Shown: positions 34,481 through 43,760, numbered from the stretch's first letter. The stretch is 64,000 nucleotides of DNA from Rhodococcus oxybenzonivorans (GCF_003130705.1 NZ_CP021357.1:55046-119045); one strand, 5' to 3'. Program-made: numbers and translations. The notes: generated from the letters alone by a model not told the origin.

Positions 34481-35442
34481 CAGGGTTGCTTGGGAGCTAG
34501 ATCCGAGGCATCTGCGAGCTCTACCTGGAGATGGAATGCGGCGGTCGGTGTTCTCGCGGCCGCCCAGCAAGCCCAGCGGGTGTATTTCAGCTCGTGTGAG
34601 CGGTCCAAGACAACTACTGGGGTGTTTGCCCGTGCCGTGAGCCAGTCGCGGCCGTATTTGCGCAAGAGGCGGTAGCGCTGGAGTCGCTGGGGCAGTGGGG
34701 CGCCGGCGTAGATGCCGGCGGCCAATGCTGCGAATGCCAGCGCCGCAAGCACAAGTACCAGCGATATGGCCTTGGCGTTATGCGAGTATGCGTTGTCGAT
34801 CCCCGAATACTGCAAGAACAGGTCGATCCCCTTGTGAGTGCAGTAGAGGATCCCGACCGCTGCTGCGCAGAACAATGCGCCCAGGGCGCGGGCCAGTAGG
34901 CCTCTGCGTACGAGGAACAGGGATACCGCACAGTGGTAGGCGGTCACACCACACGATGTGAGAATCGGTAGAAGGAACGCCAACCAGTACAACAGCACCG
35001 AGCCGGTGACGGGAAAATCGCTGGTCATGTAGGAGGTGGGCTGGTCGGCCATCGGCGAATACAGAAAGGCGATGGTCATCACGCCGACGATGAGGCCGGC
35101 CTGGAGCATCTGTAGCCGTGCCGAGAATTGCACGCCGCCTGTGATGTAGGCAGCGATACCCATTAAGGGAATGGCAATCAACGCCGCCCACGTCATACCA
35201 ACCAGGGACATGATGTTGGCGACGCCTGTGAAGTCGCGGAGTCGTGGATTGATGATGTCGTCCGTGATCACGGGTACCCGACAGAGTTTGGCGAACCCGA
35301 GGCATAGGAGGAGCTGAGTCACAGGATTGGACAGTCCCGCCAGAGGGCCACGAGTTCGAGTTGCGGCACCATCGACGACAATCCGGTAGGAAGCGACGGC
35401 GAGCACTGCTAGCGAGATCACGGCAGTGATAAGGATCGTCAT
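34399..35442 (-). CDS. MAB_1171c-type multi-span membrane protein
   Basis: The 347-residue product starts MTILITAVISLAVLAVASYR at ATG 35442, four bases inside the end of the protease gene (ATGA). About seven hydrophobic segments follow (for example VANIMSLVGMTWAALIAIPL, LQAGLIVGVMTIAFLYS, LVLVLAALAFAALAAGIYAG), then a cytoplasmic tail of some 100 residues. The family is annotated as a putative transporter and regularly sits beside an ImmA/IrrE protease and an XRE regulator, as here. Its substrate is unknown. The C-terminal codons overlap the methyltransferase gene on the other strand. Confidence 0.7.
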   Translation of the reverse strand: MTILITAVISLAVLAVASYRIVVDGAATRTRGPLAGLSNPVTQLLLCLGFAKLCRVPVITDDIINPRLRDFTGVANIMSLVGMTWAALIAIPLMGIAAYITGGVQFSARLQMLQAGLIVGVMTIAFLYSPMADQPTSYMTSDFPVTGSVLLYWLAFLLPILTSCGVTAYHCAVSLFLVRRGLLARALGALFCAAAVGILYCTHKGIDLFLQYSGIDNAYSHNAKAISLVLVLAALAFAALAAGIYAGAPLPQRLQRYRLLRKYGRDWLTARANTPVVVLDRSHELKYTRWACWAAARTPTAAFHLQVELADASDLAPKQPCHGNRDAMSQATSCPGCSRYGTSLPRV

Positions 35443-35999
35443 TGGTCCCATCCGAAGGCACGCGCAGCACGTTCGAGCATCCGACGATGCCGAGGTGATG
35501 CATCCTCTGGTACCAAAGGCGCCGTCAACTCCGACCCCTTCTCCAGGAGAATCCGACTGAACCATTCGGCTTGCCGCTCGACCGGCTCTTGGTATTGGGA
35601 TCTCATCAGGCACAGAGGAGTCGAGAATCGCGTGATCATCTCTCGCGGCAGACGACTGTTGAGACGCGAATTGTATCGCGCGACGGCCTCACGGCTGAGA
35701 CGACCATGGCTGAGTACGATGTGGCCCAGCTCATGACAGATGATTGCGTTGCGTTGCATTCCGGTTGCCCCAGAACGGTAAAAGACGAGGTCACGGTCTT
35801 CGCGTGGAACCCACAGTCCCGACACTTCCCCGCTCAGCTTCGGCTTGCGCTGGAGTGGAGCAATGACGATAGGCCGACCACGTTGCAGGCTCAGTTCCGC
35901 GATGAGCCGGTCGAGTGACCACGGCCGCTGCATAGGCATCCTGGCGACCGCACGTTCGGCGATCTCTTTATCTTCGTCCTCGCCAGCAAGTTCGTTCAC
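35439..35999 (-). CDS. ImmA/IrrE-type metalloprotease
   Basis: This 186-residue protein has the zinc-protease helix ICHELGHIVLSHGRLS (His89, Glu90, His93), the IrrE/ImmA N-terminal block (MPMQRPWSLDRLIAELSLQRG) and the line LSGEVSGLWVPREDRDLVFY. Such enzymes cut repressors to switch on genes after a signal; the likely target is one of the two HTH proteins encoded just upstream. It is co-transcribed with the membrane protein (4-bp overlap) and the HTH gene 14 bp upstream. Confidence 0.85.
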   Translation of the reverse strand: MNELAGEDEDKEIAERAVARMPMQRPWSLDRLIAELSLQRGRPIVIAPLQRKPKLSGEVSGLWVPREDRDLVFYRSGATGMQRNAIICHELGHIVLSHGRLSREAVARYNSRLNSRLPREMITRFSTPLCLMRSQYQEPVERQAEWFSRILLEKGSELTAPLVPEDASPRHRRMLERAARAFGWDQ

Positions 36000-36013
36000 G
36001 ATTCCCTCGTCGT

Positions 36014-36448
36014 CTACTTGGTTGTTCGGCGGCCATCTTCGGCGGCCTCGATCTCGCTAAGTAGCTCGTGGAGTTCGTCTCGCGCTTCCTGACTGAGATC
36101 CTCGGTAGACGAACGGAAACCCCCGACTAGGACAGTCTTCGTGTCACGCTGCACTAGCAAGGTCTCGAGATTGTTGAAGTACTCGACGTACTGCGCCGGT
36201 TCATCGGAAAGGTAGACGGGTTCATCCCAGCCGAGCGCTTCCGCGATAGCTATTGCCACTGCGGGGTCGGGTAAGCGGTGCCCGATGCGAATGTCTTCGA
36301 CCTCATCAGCGGTCAACGCCATGCCGGTACGTCGCGACACTTCTGCGGCAATATCTTCGTACGGCGCCGGGGAGTCCGCGCTCTTGCACCACAGGACGAA
36401 CAACAGATCAAGGCGTTGAAACAACGGGATTTCACGATATTTGCTCAT
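36014..36448 (-). CDS. XRE-like helix-turn-helix regulator (EspR-like)
   Basis: The 144-residue protein starts MSKYREIPLFQRLDLLFVLW. A helix-turn-helix follows (YEDIAAEVSRRTGMALTADEVEDI then RIGHRLPDPAVAIAIAEALG) that is like the wide XRE-type domain of EspR-like actinobacterial regulators, then a helical C-terminus with acidic end. It stands directly before the ImmA/IrrE protease, the usual place of the repressor such proteases cleave. Confidence 0.7.
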   Translation of the reverse strand: MSKYREIPLFQRLDLLFVLWCKSADSPAPYEDIAAEVSRRTGMALTADEVEDIRIGHRLPDPAVAIAIAEALGWDEPVYLSDEPAQYVEYFNNLETLLVQRDTKTVLVGGFRSSTEDLSQEARDELHELLSEIEAAEDGRRTTK

Positions 36449-36454
36449 GGTTTT

Positions 36455-37165
36455 TCAGCTCTTTCTTGCTTGTAGTACTCGCTGCTTGGCATGCCAGCGC
36501 TGATGGAACGCGTCGCGGGTGACCTCGTTGAGGTCTTGTTCCTTGCCTGCGAGCCAACGGCGGTAGAGCTGTTCCTCTGCTACCTCGGGGTCAGCGCTCT
36601 GCACTGAGCTGGAAAGGTGCTCACGGTAGGCCATTTCGACAGCTGGAGTAAGCACGCGACCTGGCCCTCCAGCGCGTTCGAGAACTTCTGTCGCGTAGGC
36701 GGCACTGAGTTTTCGGATGATGCTAGCCAGTTCGTCGGCGGCCTTCTCGGCGGTCGGCAAACAGGATGCTGGCAAATCCTCGCGGGTAAGGACGTCGTAG
36801 ACGACATCGGGCGTGGTCAGCAGTCCTCGTACGAGTTCGACGGAAATCTCAAGCTTGCTGAAATTGAGCGGATTTGCCGGCGCAGAGAGTTCTGAGTTCT
36901 CTGCTGACTCCGTATCGAGTGGATCAGGTTCGCCACCCGCCAGTGTTCGGGCCGCGCTACCGGGGGCCCACCTCAGCCCCTCGTCTAACCGCCGCAGGGT
37001 CCGCGCCCTTGGCGGGGCCGTTGTCGAGGTCGGATTCTCGATTCGCGCCAGGGTCGTGTCGGCGGGACCGCCAGCTGCGTGTACCTGGTCCCGAGTCAGA
37101 CCCAACCACCTTCTCCGTGCAGCGACGACAGCGCCGAATTTCTCGAGCTCACGGTGGTTGGGCAT
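36455..37165 (-). CDS. XRE-family regulator with long C-terminal domain
   Basis: This 236-residue protein starts at ATG 37165 (MPNHRELEKFGAVVAARRRW). The N-terminal Cro/CI-type helix-turn-helix is clear: LGLTRDQVHAAGGPADTTLARIE then LRRLDEGLRWAPGSA. The remaining 150 residues are helical and unknown, ending with a Trp/Arg-rich stretch. It begins the four-gene leftward cassette and diverges from the secretion operon, with about 240 bp between, so it could control both. Confidence 0.7.
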   Translation of the reverse strand: MPNHRELEKFGAVVAARRRWLGLTRDQVHAAGGPADTTLARIENPTSTTAPPRARTLRRLDEGLRWAPGSAARTLAGGEPDPLDTESAENSELSAPANPLNFSKLEISVELVRGLLTTPDVVYDVLTREDLPASCLPTAEKAADELASIIRKLSAAYATEVLERAGGPGRVLTPAVEMAYREHLSSSVQSADPEVAEEQLYRRWLAGKEQDLNEVTRDAFHQRWHAKQRVLQARKS

Positions 37166-37408
37166 GCATTCACAGTAAATGCGGACCCGGCCACAGAAGG
37201 AACCACCCGCCGACGAAACCATTCGACTACTCGTACGATGCCTTTATGATGCTTGTGAATATACCAAACGTTGCTTCTGTGAGGTAGCTTGACGCAGGGG
37301 CTGTCCCTTCGACAGAGCCGTGCGGCCCTATTTCCCACTGTGAGACCAGCTCGACCCGTGTCGTTTCCACGTACGAACGGCGGCACGTTAATGGAAGGAG
37401 ATCGACTG
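37166..37408. promoter_or_regulatory. Divergent region before the type IV secretion operon
   Basis: It lies between the XRE regulator (leftward) and the conjugation operon (rightward). The part 37225-37290 is A+T-rich (TTTATGATGCTTGTGAATAT) and probably holds both promoters. A strong ribosome site AAGGAG at 37395-37400 precedes an ATG at 37409 that is in frame with the first secretion gene. Confidence 0.5.
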
Positions 37409-37549
37409 ATGGCGGATCACGATGTGGCTCCAAAGCTTGTCGGTCTGGGGCCTGTAGCAGCTCGTCCCCTCGAGATGAGCAGGGCCGTAGGGCCCGTCCT
37501 CCCTAGCAGCCCAATGGTGGTTGCACCACCGAAAGAGAAGGAAATCAAG

Positions 37550-38884
37550 ATGACGCATAACAGATCTAGCGGCCGCCACCGTCACCGCATGGAGCGGGTG
37601 ACGGTGGCGGGAACTATTCCAGTGGTCATCGCTTTGACGTTGGGCGGCGTTGCTCAAGCAGAACCGGACGCCCAGCCGGGTGTATCGGTGGAGCAGGCTC
37701 AGCCCGGTGTGAGTGGTGAGCAGTCCCAGCCAGGTGTGTCGACACCCGCACCGGCACCGCAGCGCGAGTATCTGGCCGGGTATCAGCCCTCTCCGGAGGT
37801 TGCCGCCTCTCTGGGCCGATCTTACGAGGATTTCCAGAACGGGAATCAGTATGTCGAGGCACCGATCTACACGGAGCCGATGTATCCGCAGGCCTACTAC
37901 GAGCCCGCCCCCAATCAGGAGCAGTACTACGGGAATCCGGGTGCGCAGTGGACTGAACCACCGCCCGCGCCCGAAGCGGCCCCGGCTGCGCCACCGGTTC
38001 CGATGGTGAAGCGGAAGGTCATCGCACCAGTCGATGCACCCGAGGGGTACCTCTTCACCGGTGCCGGGTTGATCCAGCAGCCGCCGTGGATGCTGGACGC
38101 GGACCGGGATCGGATCACGAACACGATCGCCGCCGTGCAGGCCGACGCGGGTAACGCCCTTATCAACGCTGGTGTCGACGCACCCCAGGCCGATCGGGTC
38201 ACCGGCGGTGCGATCGGCGGCGGGTTACTCGGCGCGGGTATCGGACTCACCGCTTTGGGCGGGCCCGCCGCGGTTGTCGGAGCGGGCGGCGGTGCGCTGA
38301 TCGGTGCCGGTATCGGTGCCGCTGTGACCGCCCCGACCGGCGGTTGGGGTGTGGGTCCGGGTGCGGCGATCGGCGCTGGAGTCGGCGCGGCCGTGATAGG
38401 GCTGCCCGCGGCCGCGGTCGGCGCCGGGGTGGGTGGTGCCGCCGGCGCTTTGGTCGGTGCCACGGTCTTCGGTGGCCAGGACCTCACGATCGAGGAACCG
38501 GCACCGGCACCGTCGGCCCCTGCCGTCGAGGCAGTTCCGGCCGCACCTGCTCCGCTGTGGACACCACCGGTGATCGATACCAGCGCTGTCACCGCACAGA
38601 CGGTGGCGGTGGTCGAGCAGGTTGAACAGTTCCCCGCTGGCGCAGAGGTTGTCGAGCAGGCACGCGATTTCACGGAAACGGCACCGGCGTACGTCGAGCA
38701 GGCAGCACCGCAGGTGAACGCGACGCTCACGCAGGTGCGTGGCGCGGCGCTGGCACAGCAGGGCGGCGGCCAGGTCGTCGCCGCGGCGGACCAGGCCGGT
38801 GCGAACGCGGCGGCCGCGGCCGCACCAGTGATCGAGCAAGCATCAGCGTTCGCCGGCGCCGTGGTCGCCGGCCTGAACGCCTGA
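37550..38884 (+). CDS. Secreted glycine-zipper protein, first gene of the secretion operon
   Basis: This 444-residue protein has a Sec signal (MERVTVAGTIPVVIALTLGG then VAQAEP). Three QPGVS repeats follow (AQPGVSVEQ, AQPGVSGEQ, SQPGVSTPA), then a Pro/Tyr-rich stretch and a long glycine-zipper region (GGAIGGGLLGAGIGLTALGG ... GAAIGAGVGAAVIGLPAAAV; about 225-305) able to insert into or oligomerise in membranes, and an Ala/Gln-rich helical tail. It may form part of the pore through the mycolate outer membrane. The start at 37550 has an AAGGAAA site; the alternative ATG 37409 has a better ribosome site and would add 47 residues. Confidence 0.65.
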   Translation: MTHNRSSGRHRHRMERVTVAGTIPVVIALTLGGVAQAEPDAQPGVSVEQAQPGVSGEQSQPGVSTPAPAPQREYLAGYQPSPEVAASLGRSYEDFQNGNQYVEAPIYTEPMYPQAYYEPAPNQEQYYGNPGAQWTEPPPAPEAAPAAPPVPMVKRKVIAPVDAPEGYLFTGAGLIQQPPWMLDADRDRITNTIAAVQADAGNALINAGVDAPQADRVTGGAIGGGLLGAGIGLTALGGPAAVVGAGGGALIGAGIGAAVTAPTGGWGVGPGAAIGAGVGAAVIGLPAAAVGAGVGGAAGALVGATVFGGQDLTIEEPAPAPSAPAVEAVPAAPAPLWTPPVIDTSAVTAQTVAVVEQVEQFPAGAEVVEQARDFTETAPAYVEQAAPQVNATLTQVRGAALAQQGGGQVVAAADQAGANAAAAAAPVIEQASAFAGAVVAGLNA

Positions 38885-38970
38885 TCACAGCAGTAGGAAC
38901 CGGCACCCCGTTACGGGCGTGCCCGGGTGACCGGAATCCGATGACGAGCACCGAACAGGAGATGGGACCG

Positions 38971-39954
38971 ATGGTGGATTCGCGATTCGATGGAGACAAC
39001 CGTGTGGACGAGAGTGCCATCGAAGACTGGTTCACTGCGCCGCCGTCGCCGGATTCCGGGAACACCGATGATGCTCCTGCCGACCCCGCGGACGGGGTCG
39101 GCAGGACGGCATTCTCCGTCGTAGAAGGCGGCAACGGGCTCGAGGATGCGAACGCCGAGGAAGACGACTGGTTCGATGTGACCAGCCCGATTCTCGGCGC
39201 CCGACCCGAGACCGAACCCATGCCGCACCAGCAGGGCGGCTCGGAGTGGAGCGACACCGATTCGACCATGGGGAAGCCGTGGCCATCGGACCCTGCTGCT
39301 GACGGCGTGGGACCGGATTCATGGGTGGTGGACCAGCACCGGGGGGATACCGCAGCGAGGGCCGCGGATGAAACAGGCCGGTCATGGTTGTCTCGTCACC
39401 GCACCGCGGTGGCGGTCGGCGGATCGATTACGGCGGCCGTCGCTGTCCTCGCCGGTGTCGCTGCGACCGCGGTGGCCGCATTCTCAGCACCCGATAACCC
39501 TCTGCCGATCAGTGCGGTGATCACCGCGAGTTCGACGGTAGCGGTGACACCATCCCCGGCGCAGGCAGCGGCCGACGGAGTTCGCCCGTGGTGTTTCGGC
39601 TTCACCGGGGGAGAGCCGATCGATGGGTCGTCCCCGGATGCCGGCGAAGCGGCGATCGCGAGGTTCCAGGCCGCGTACTACGTCGACCGCGATGCCGCCA
39701 AGGCCCGCTCGTTCGTGGCGGAGGGCGCGGTCGTGGGAACGGTCGAGCAGATGACCGAAGCGCTCGCCACCCTCGCACCGGGCACCGAGCATTGCCTGCT
39801 CGCGTCGGCGCGCGGTGGCGGTGCGTACGTGGTCGATCTGTTCGTGCGCCCACCCGGCGGTGCCTCAGCCCATTACCCGCAGAACGTGGCGACTACGCCG
39901 GGACCGAACGGCGGGGCGCTGATCACAGCGATCACGGTCAGGACAGGGGAGTAG
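38971..39954 (+). CDS. Single-span membrane protein with extracytoplasmic domain
   Basis: This 327-residue protein has an acidic cytoplasmic N-terminus (residues 1-135, with EDDWFDVTSPI and repeated DW motifs), one transmembrane helix (AVAVGGSITAAVAVLAGVAA), and an outer domain of about 150 residues containing Cys in RPWCFGF and EHCLLAS. The architecture resembles VirB8/VirB10-like scaffold subunits, but no sequence family is recognised. ATG 38971 is chosen because AGGAG lies nine bases before it; ATG 38941 is an alternative. Confidence 0.6.
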   Translation: MVDSRFDGDNRVDESAIEDWFTAPPSPDSGNTDDAPADPADGVGRTAFSVVEGGNGLEDANAEEDDWFDVTSPILGARPETEPMPHQQGGSEWSDTDSTMGKPWPSDPAADGVGPDSWVVDQHRGDTAARAADETGRSWLSRHRTAVAVGGSITAAVAVLAGVAATAVAAFSAPDNPLPISAVITASSTVAVTPSPAQAAADGVRPWCFGFTGGEPIDGSSPDAGEAAIARFQAAYYVDRDAAKARSFVAEGAVVGTVEQMTEALATLAPGTEHCLLASARGGGAYVVDLFVRPPGGASAHYPQNVATTPGPNGGALITAITVRTGE

Positions 39955-40024
39955 CCCGTGACGAATCCGGACGGTTCCGGTGCCCGAATTGTTGCCATCA
40001 ATCCTCGAGAGGGGCAGTAAAGAT

Positions 40025-41725
40025 ATGCACATTCATTCACCGACTCTTCTGCGCGCGGCCGCGGCCGCATCTACGGCGCTGATGCTGGTCGCTATGGCAG
40101 GGACCGGTGCCGCAGGAGCGCAGCCTGCGACGTCGACTCCATCCTCACCGACGACCACGACCCCGGTTTCTGCGTCAGCAACAGATTCGGGATGCACACC
40201 GTTGCATCTGCTGTTGGTCAACGGGACCACCGATTCCTCACCGACTGCGCCGACCGATCAGGACGGTGGTTTCTTCTCTCAAGTCGCGATCCCGGCCCTG
40301 CTGGCGGCGAACGGCGACAACGGCAGCAAGAATGTGATCGATCGCTCGTACGTGAACTACTCGGCGAGTTTCGGTGGCAAACCTGGTGATCAGTCCACGG
40401 ACACCTACGAGCAGTCCGTGCAGATGGGAATCACCAATGCTGCGGTGATGCTCACTGATTTGGCGAGCAAGTGCCCGGACACCCAGGTCTTCATCGGCGG
40501 GTACAGCCAGGGCGGACAAGTAGCCTCGGCGCTCGTCCGTGAGATCGGTGCCGGTGAGGGGCCTATCTCGGCGGACAGGTTCGCCGGCGCAGCATTGTTC
40601 TCGGACCCGACTCGCCCTGCAGGTGCGCCGGTCTTCGCGTCGTCGTCGCAGACAGCCCCTGCGGCCGCACCCGGAGCTAAGGGTGATTCGGTCGAATCGG
40701 TCGAGGTTTCTGCGATACAAACCCCGGCCGGTGGAGGTATCGCTCCGGAGACGACGGGGGAGAGGTCCTTTGGCCAGGTCGCGGATCGGGTTGCCTCGTT
40801 CTGCACGCCGGGTGATCTTGCCTGCGATACCCCTGCCGACGCCCCGTTGGCGCGCATGGTGGCCAATATCGCCGGTCAGTCCAACATGAACACGCAGGAC
40901 CCGGTGGCGATCTTGACCAGTGTGGGTGCCGCGTTAGGACAGTCGGTGATCTACACCGGGGCCTCTGTCGTCAACGACAACATCAACTTCGATTCCAAGG
41001 CAGGCGTTTTCACTGTCAAGGACTCGGGCACCACGGTCCTCAATCGAATGGTCGCCTACAGTGATCCGTCCAAGCGGGCGGACGGCATCAGCGAAGCGGT
41101 GTCGGCGGTGACGAAGATCGCCGGTATGGGCATCGCCGCGGCCGTCACCGTGGCCAAGGATGTCCTCACGCCGCAGTCCATCGCACAGATCGCGGCGGCC
41201 GGGGTGGCTGGGCCGCAGGCGGCGATCGGTGTGCTGGGTGCCAAGATCCTCACTGCGACCGTCAAGCTCGTCCCGCCGGCCACGGTCGACAAGGCCGTCA
41301 CCCTCGCATTCAACGAGGTCAAGTCCGGTATCGCGGACAACAAGGGTCTGGCGAAGATGGCGACCGATACCGCCTACTGGGACACCATCGCCAAGCACGG
41401 AAGCTACACCACGGTCCCCGTGGGAACCGGTGGCCAGACCCCGGTGGAGTTGGTGACGGAATGGATCGTCGCGCTCGCCCACGATCTGACCGGTGACCAG
41501 GTCCGCCGTACCGGGTCGACGACACCCGATCAGTCCGGGCCACTGCTGGCAGCGATCGGACAGCAGAGCCGTTCGGCATCGGAAATCCTCGGAACCAGCG
41601 CCACTGCGGGTTCGACATCGTCGACGAGGCCGTCAACGACCTCCACCTCGCCGAGCAGCCCCGCAACCAGTTCGCCGAGTTCCGCGACCGTCACCGCAAC
41701 ACCGACCCCAGCCGGAATCAACTGA
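40025..41725 (+). CDS. Cutinase-family serine esterase of the conjugation operon
   Basis: This 566-residue secreted protein has a signal peptide (LMLVAMAGTGAAGAQP) and then an alpha/beta hydrolase of the cutinase family: the nucleophile Ser161 in FIGGYSQGGQVASALV, the Asp in CTPGDLACDTP, and the first disulfide Cys in SGCTPLHLLL. A long C-terminal part follows, with hydrophobic helices (AGMGIAAAVTVAKDVL, IAQIAAAGVAGPQAAIGV), and a Ser/Thr-rich tail. In mycolata such enzymes hydrolyse lipid esters. Inside a secretion operon it probably loosens mycolate lipids at the channel exit. The family fit is good; the role is inference. Confidence 0.8.
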   Translation: MHIHSPTLLRAAAAASTALMLVAMAGTGAAGAQPATSTPSSPTTTTPVSASATDSGCTPLHLLLVNGTTDSSPTAPTDQDGGFFSQVAIPALLAANGDNGSKNVIDRSYVNYSASFGGKPGDQSTDTYEQSVQMGITNAAVMLTDLASKCPDTQVFIGGYSQGGQVASALVREIGAGEGPISADRFAGAALFSDPTRPAGAPVFASSSQTAPAAAPGAKGDSVESVEVSAIQTPAGGGIAPETTGERSFGQVADRVASFCTPGDLACDTPADAPLARMVANIAGQSNMNTQDPVAILTSVGAALGQSVIYTGASVVNDNINFDSKAGVFTVKDSGTTVLNRMVAYSDPSKRADGISEAVSAVTKIAGMGIAAAVTVAKDVLTPQSIAQIAAAGVAGPQAAIGVLGAKILTATVKLVPPATVDKAVTLAFNEVKSGIADNKGLAKMATDTAYWDTIAKHGSYTTVPVGTGGQTPVELVTEWIVALAHDLTGDQVRRTGSTTPDQSGPLLAAIGQQSRSASEILGTSATAGSTSSTRPSTTSTSPSSPATSSPSSATVTATPTPAGIN

Positions 41726-41816
41726 GCCGCAGGTGAGGGGCACCCCCGGGTGTCCCTCACCCCCGGCCAGTTGTTCGCGGTGGTGGTGGCACCCCCGTTG
41801 ATGGAAGGACACGAAG

Positions 41817-42476
41817 ATGGCTTCACTTCTCTCCCGCGAGGGTGATCCCGGCAACGACCCCGGCACCGTGACCGGTCGGGTCGTCGTTCCCGCTGGACTG
41901 CGGATTCCACCAACCGAATCACAAGCTCCGGTGTGGGATACGGCGATCGCGACGACAACTCCCAGGCCGGCGTTCTGGCTTCTCGGCGCGCACGACACCG
42001 CCGCCGGTGTGGCGACGTTGACGCGTACCTGGGCACCTGCCGGTGACTCCCGGATGGGATGGCCGGCCGCGGATCGCTACCGCAGCGTGGTCATCGTCGC
42101 CCGCACGCACCGTGAGGGATTGCAGAGTGCTCACGACCTGCTCTTGCAGTCAATCGCCGGATTGACCGGCGGCTGCTCACTGCTGGGACTGGTCAGCGTG
42201 CCCGATGCCCCCGGAAAGCTGCCCGCCACGCTGCGCCGGCAGCGGGGCGTCGTCGAATCGGCTGCCCCGCGGGTCTGGCGCCTGCCGTACCTACCGCACT
42301 ACCGCACCTTGACCTACAAGCAGATGCCGGTGTGGTCACCGAACGATCCCACGCCGCCGCCAGGTTCGAAGCTGCGGCGCGCAGACCCGACCGAATACCC
42401 GGACCCCAAACTCGTCGAGGTCGGGGCGGAGATATTCGACGCCGCCCGCCTCGCTGCGACCCGTCAAGCCCCCTGA
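41817..42476 (+). CDS. Conjugation-operon protein of unknown function (219 aa)
   Basis: The protein starts behind GGAAGGA and reads like a soluble alpha/beta protein: PAFWLLGAHDTAAGVATLTR, RYRSVVIVARTHREGLQSAH, LLGLVSVPDAPGKLPATLRR, then WRLPYLPHYRTLTYKQMPVW. The GAHDTAAGVATLTR stretch sits where a P-loop would be but lacks the Lys, so it may be a degenerate NTPase-like fold. Homologous small proteins are common in such operons; the function is unknown. Confidence 0.6.
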   Translation: MASLLSREGDPGNDPGTVTGRVVVPAGLRIPPTESQAPVWDTAIATTTPRPAFWLLGAHDTAAGVATLTRTWAPAGDSRMGWPAADRYRSVVIVARTHREGLQSAHDLLLQSIAGLTGGCSLLGLVSVPDAPGKLPATLRRQRGVVESAAPRVWRLPYLPHYRTLTYKQMPVWSPNDPTPPPGSKLRRADPTEYPDPKLVEVGAEIFDAARLAATRQAP

Positions 42477-42522
42477 ATTTTTTCCCCTCGAAGTTCCCCC
42501 TCTCCGAAAGAAAGGCACTCTC

Positions 42523-42828
42523 ATGGTTGCAGTCCTCAGTTCCGTACAGGTCGCGTATCACGCTGCCAGCGTTGATGTTCTGGCACAGATCGGCACCGAG
42601 CCCCCGCAGCCGCCGCCCGGCGTCGACAAGTTCCTGCTGCTGCTCTCCTGGGTCAAATGGGGTGGCGTCGTCCTCGCGATCGCCGGCCTGGTCATCGGCG
42701 GGGTGATGCTCGCTATGGAGCGCAGCGGCGCCCGCGACGGCGACGGCAAAAGCAAGATCGTCGGCGCGATGATCGGCGCGGTCGTCATCGGTCTCGCCCC
42801 TGCCGTCATCAATCAACTCGCCAGCTGA
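42523..42828 (+). CDS. VirB2/TrbC-like pilin candidate
   Basis: This 101-residue protein has two hydrophobic helices (LLLLSWVKWGGVVLAIAGLV and KIVGAMIGAVVIGLAPAVIN) joined by a short polar loop (MERSGARDGDGKS), the hallmark of VirB2/TrbC-type conjugative pilins. The ribosome site GAAAGAAAGG is eight bases before the ATG. It is followed six bases later by another small two-helix protein, so the pair may form the inner channel or pilus-like structure. Confidence 0.65.
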   Translation: MVAVLSSVQVAYHAASVDVLAQIGTEPPQPPPGVDKFLLLLSWVKWGGVVLAIAGLVIGGVMLAMERSGARDGDGKSKIVGAMIGAVVIGLAPAVINQLAS

Positions 42829-42833
42829 CCGTG

Positions 42834-43103
42834 ATGAGCACAGCGGTGCTGATCGGCCAGCCTCCTGCCGATCGGCAACGGCTCCCCACCGAAGCGTGGG
42901 AGCCGTTGATGCTGGTGGTGCGGTACGTGAGCTGGATCGGCATCGTCGCGTGCATCGCGGCCCTCGTCACCTTCGGTGCGATGCTCGCCTACCAGCGTGT
43001 GACCACCAGCCACATCCTCGAGGACAAAACCCTGTTCCGGATCTGCGGCTGCGCGGTCCTCGTCGGCTCTGCCGCCGCCATCGCCAATCGCCTGATCGTC
43101 TGA
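42834..43103 (+). CDS. Small two-helix membrane protein of the secretion operon
   Basis: The 89-residue product starts MSTAVLIGQPPADRQRL. Two hydrophobic helices (YVSWIGIVACIAALVTFGAM, ICGCAVLVGSAAAIANRLIV) match the topology of the preceding pilin-like protein and may be its partner or a VirB3-like subunit. A GTG one codon earlier is also possible. The family is not recognised with certainty. Confidence 0.6.
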   Translation: MSTAVLIGQPPADRQRLPTEAWEPLMLVVRYVSWIGIVACIAALVTFGAMLAYQRVTTSHILEDKTLFRICGCAVLVGSAAAIANRLIV

Positions 43104-43120
43104 GAAGAGAAGAGAAAACC

Positions 43121-43759
43121 ATGCGCACTATCGGTCGCCGCTCGGTTACCGCGCTCGTCCTGGCGGCGACCGTGCTCGCCGCCTCTGCGGGATGTGGATC
43201 GGAACCGGATACCTCCGACCCCGTCGTGCCGCCGGTGGACACCACCACCGCGCCAGCCCATCTGAGCTGGGAAAGCTACAACGGTGTTCGGCTGCCTCGC
43301 TCACCCGAGGACGGTCCGAAGACCACCTCCACGATTCCCTCCGGCTACTCCAACACCCCGCAAGGCGCTGTCCTGGCCGCGATCCGCGGACAGGCGTACC
43401 TGGCGCTCACCCCGGATACGAGCTGGGGACAGATGGTCTCGGTTGTCACCGCCCCTGGCCCTGGCCGCGATGAATTCGCGGCGAACCGGGCGTTGGTCTC
43501 GGTCACCGGCCCGGTCCCAGCCGAGCAGGCACCGAAGTTCATCGCCTTCAAGGTCACCGAGTACACGCCCGGCGATTCCGCCACCGCCGCTGTCGACGTC
43601 GTGCAGGAAATCGGTTCCCCGCCAGCCCGCTTTGTGTACCCGGTCGCCTTGCAGTGGATCGGGGACTGGCGGCTGGTCCTTCCCACGGCCGCAGAGAACG
43701 TCGATGCCCGCGAGGCCCACAGCCTCGACGGCTACACCCTCATTGAGGAGAAGAGCTGA
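43121..43759 (+). CDS. Lipoprotein of the secretion operon
   Basis: This 212-residue protein has a lipoprotein signal (ALVLAATVLAASAGCGSEPD). The mature domain contains GYSNTPQGAVLAAIRGQAYL and ends with LQWIGDWRLVLPTAAENVD. It shares the GYS.TPQGA motif and the closing GDWR motif with the product of the next gene, so both carry the same outer domain (I recall it as a DUF8175-like module; not certain). It is likely a periplasmic part of the conjugation channel. Confidence 0.65.
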   Translation: MRTIGRRSVTALVLAATVLAASAGCGSEPDTSDPVVPPVDTTTAPAHLSWESYNGVRLPRSPEDGPKTTSTIPSGYSNTPQGAVLAAIRGQAYLALTPDTSWGQMVSVVTAPGPGRDEFAANRALVSVTGPVPAEQAPKFIAFKVTEYTPGDSATAAVDVVQEIGSPPARFVYPVALQWIGDWRLVLPTAAENVDAREAHSLDGYTLIEEKS

Positions 43760-43760
43760 C

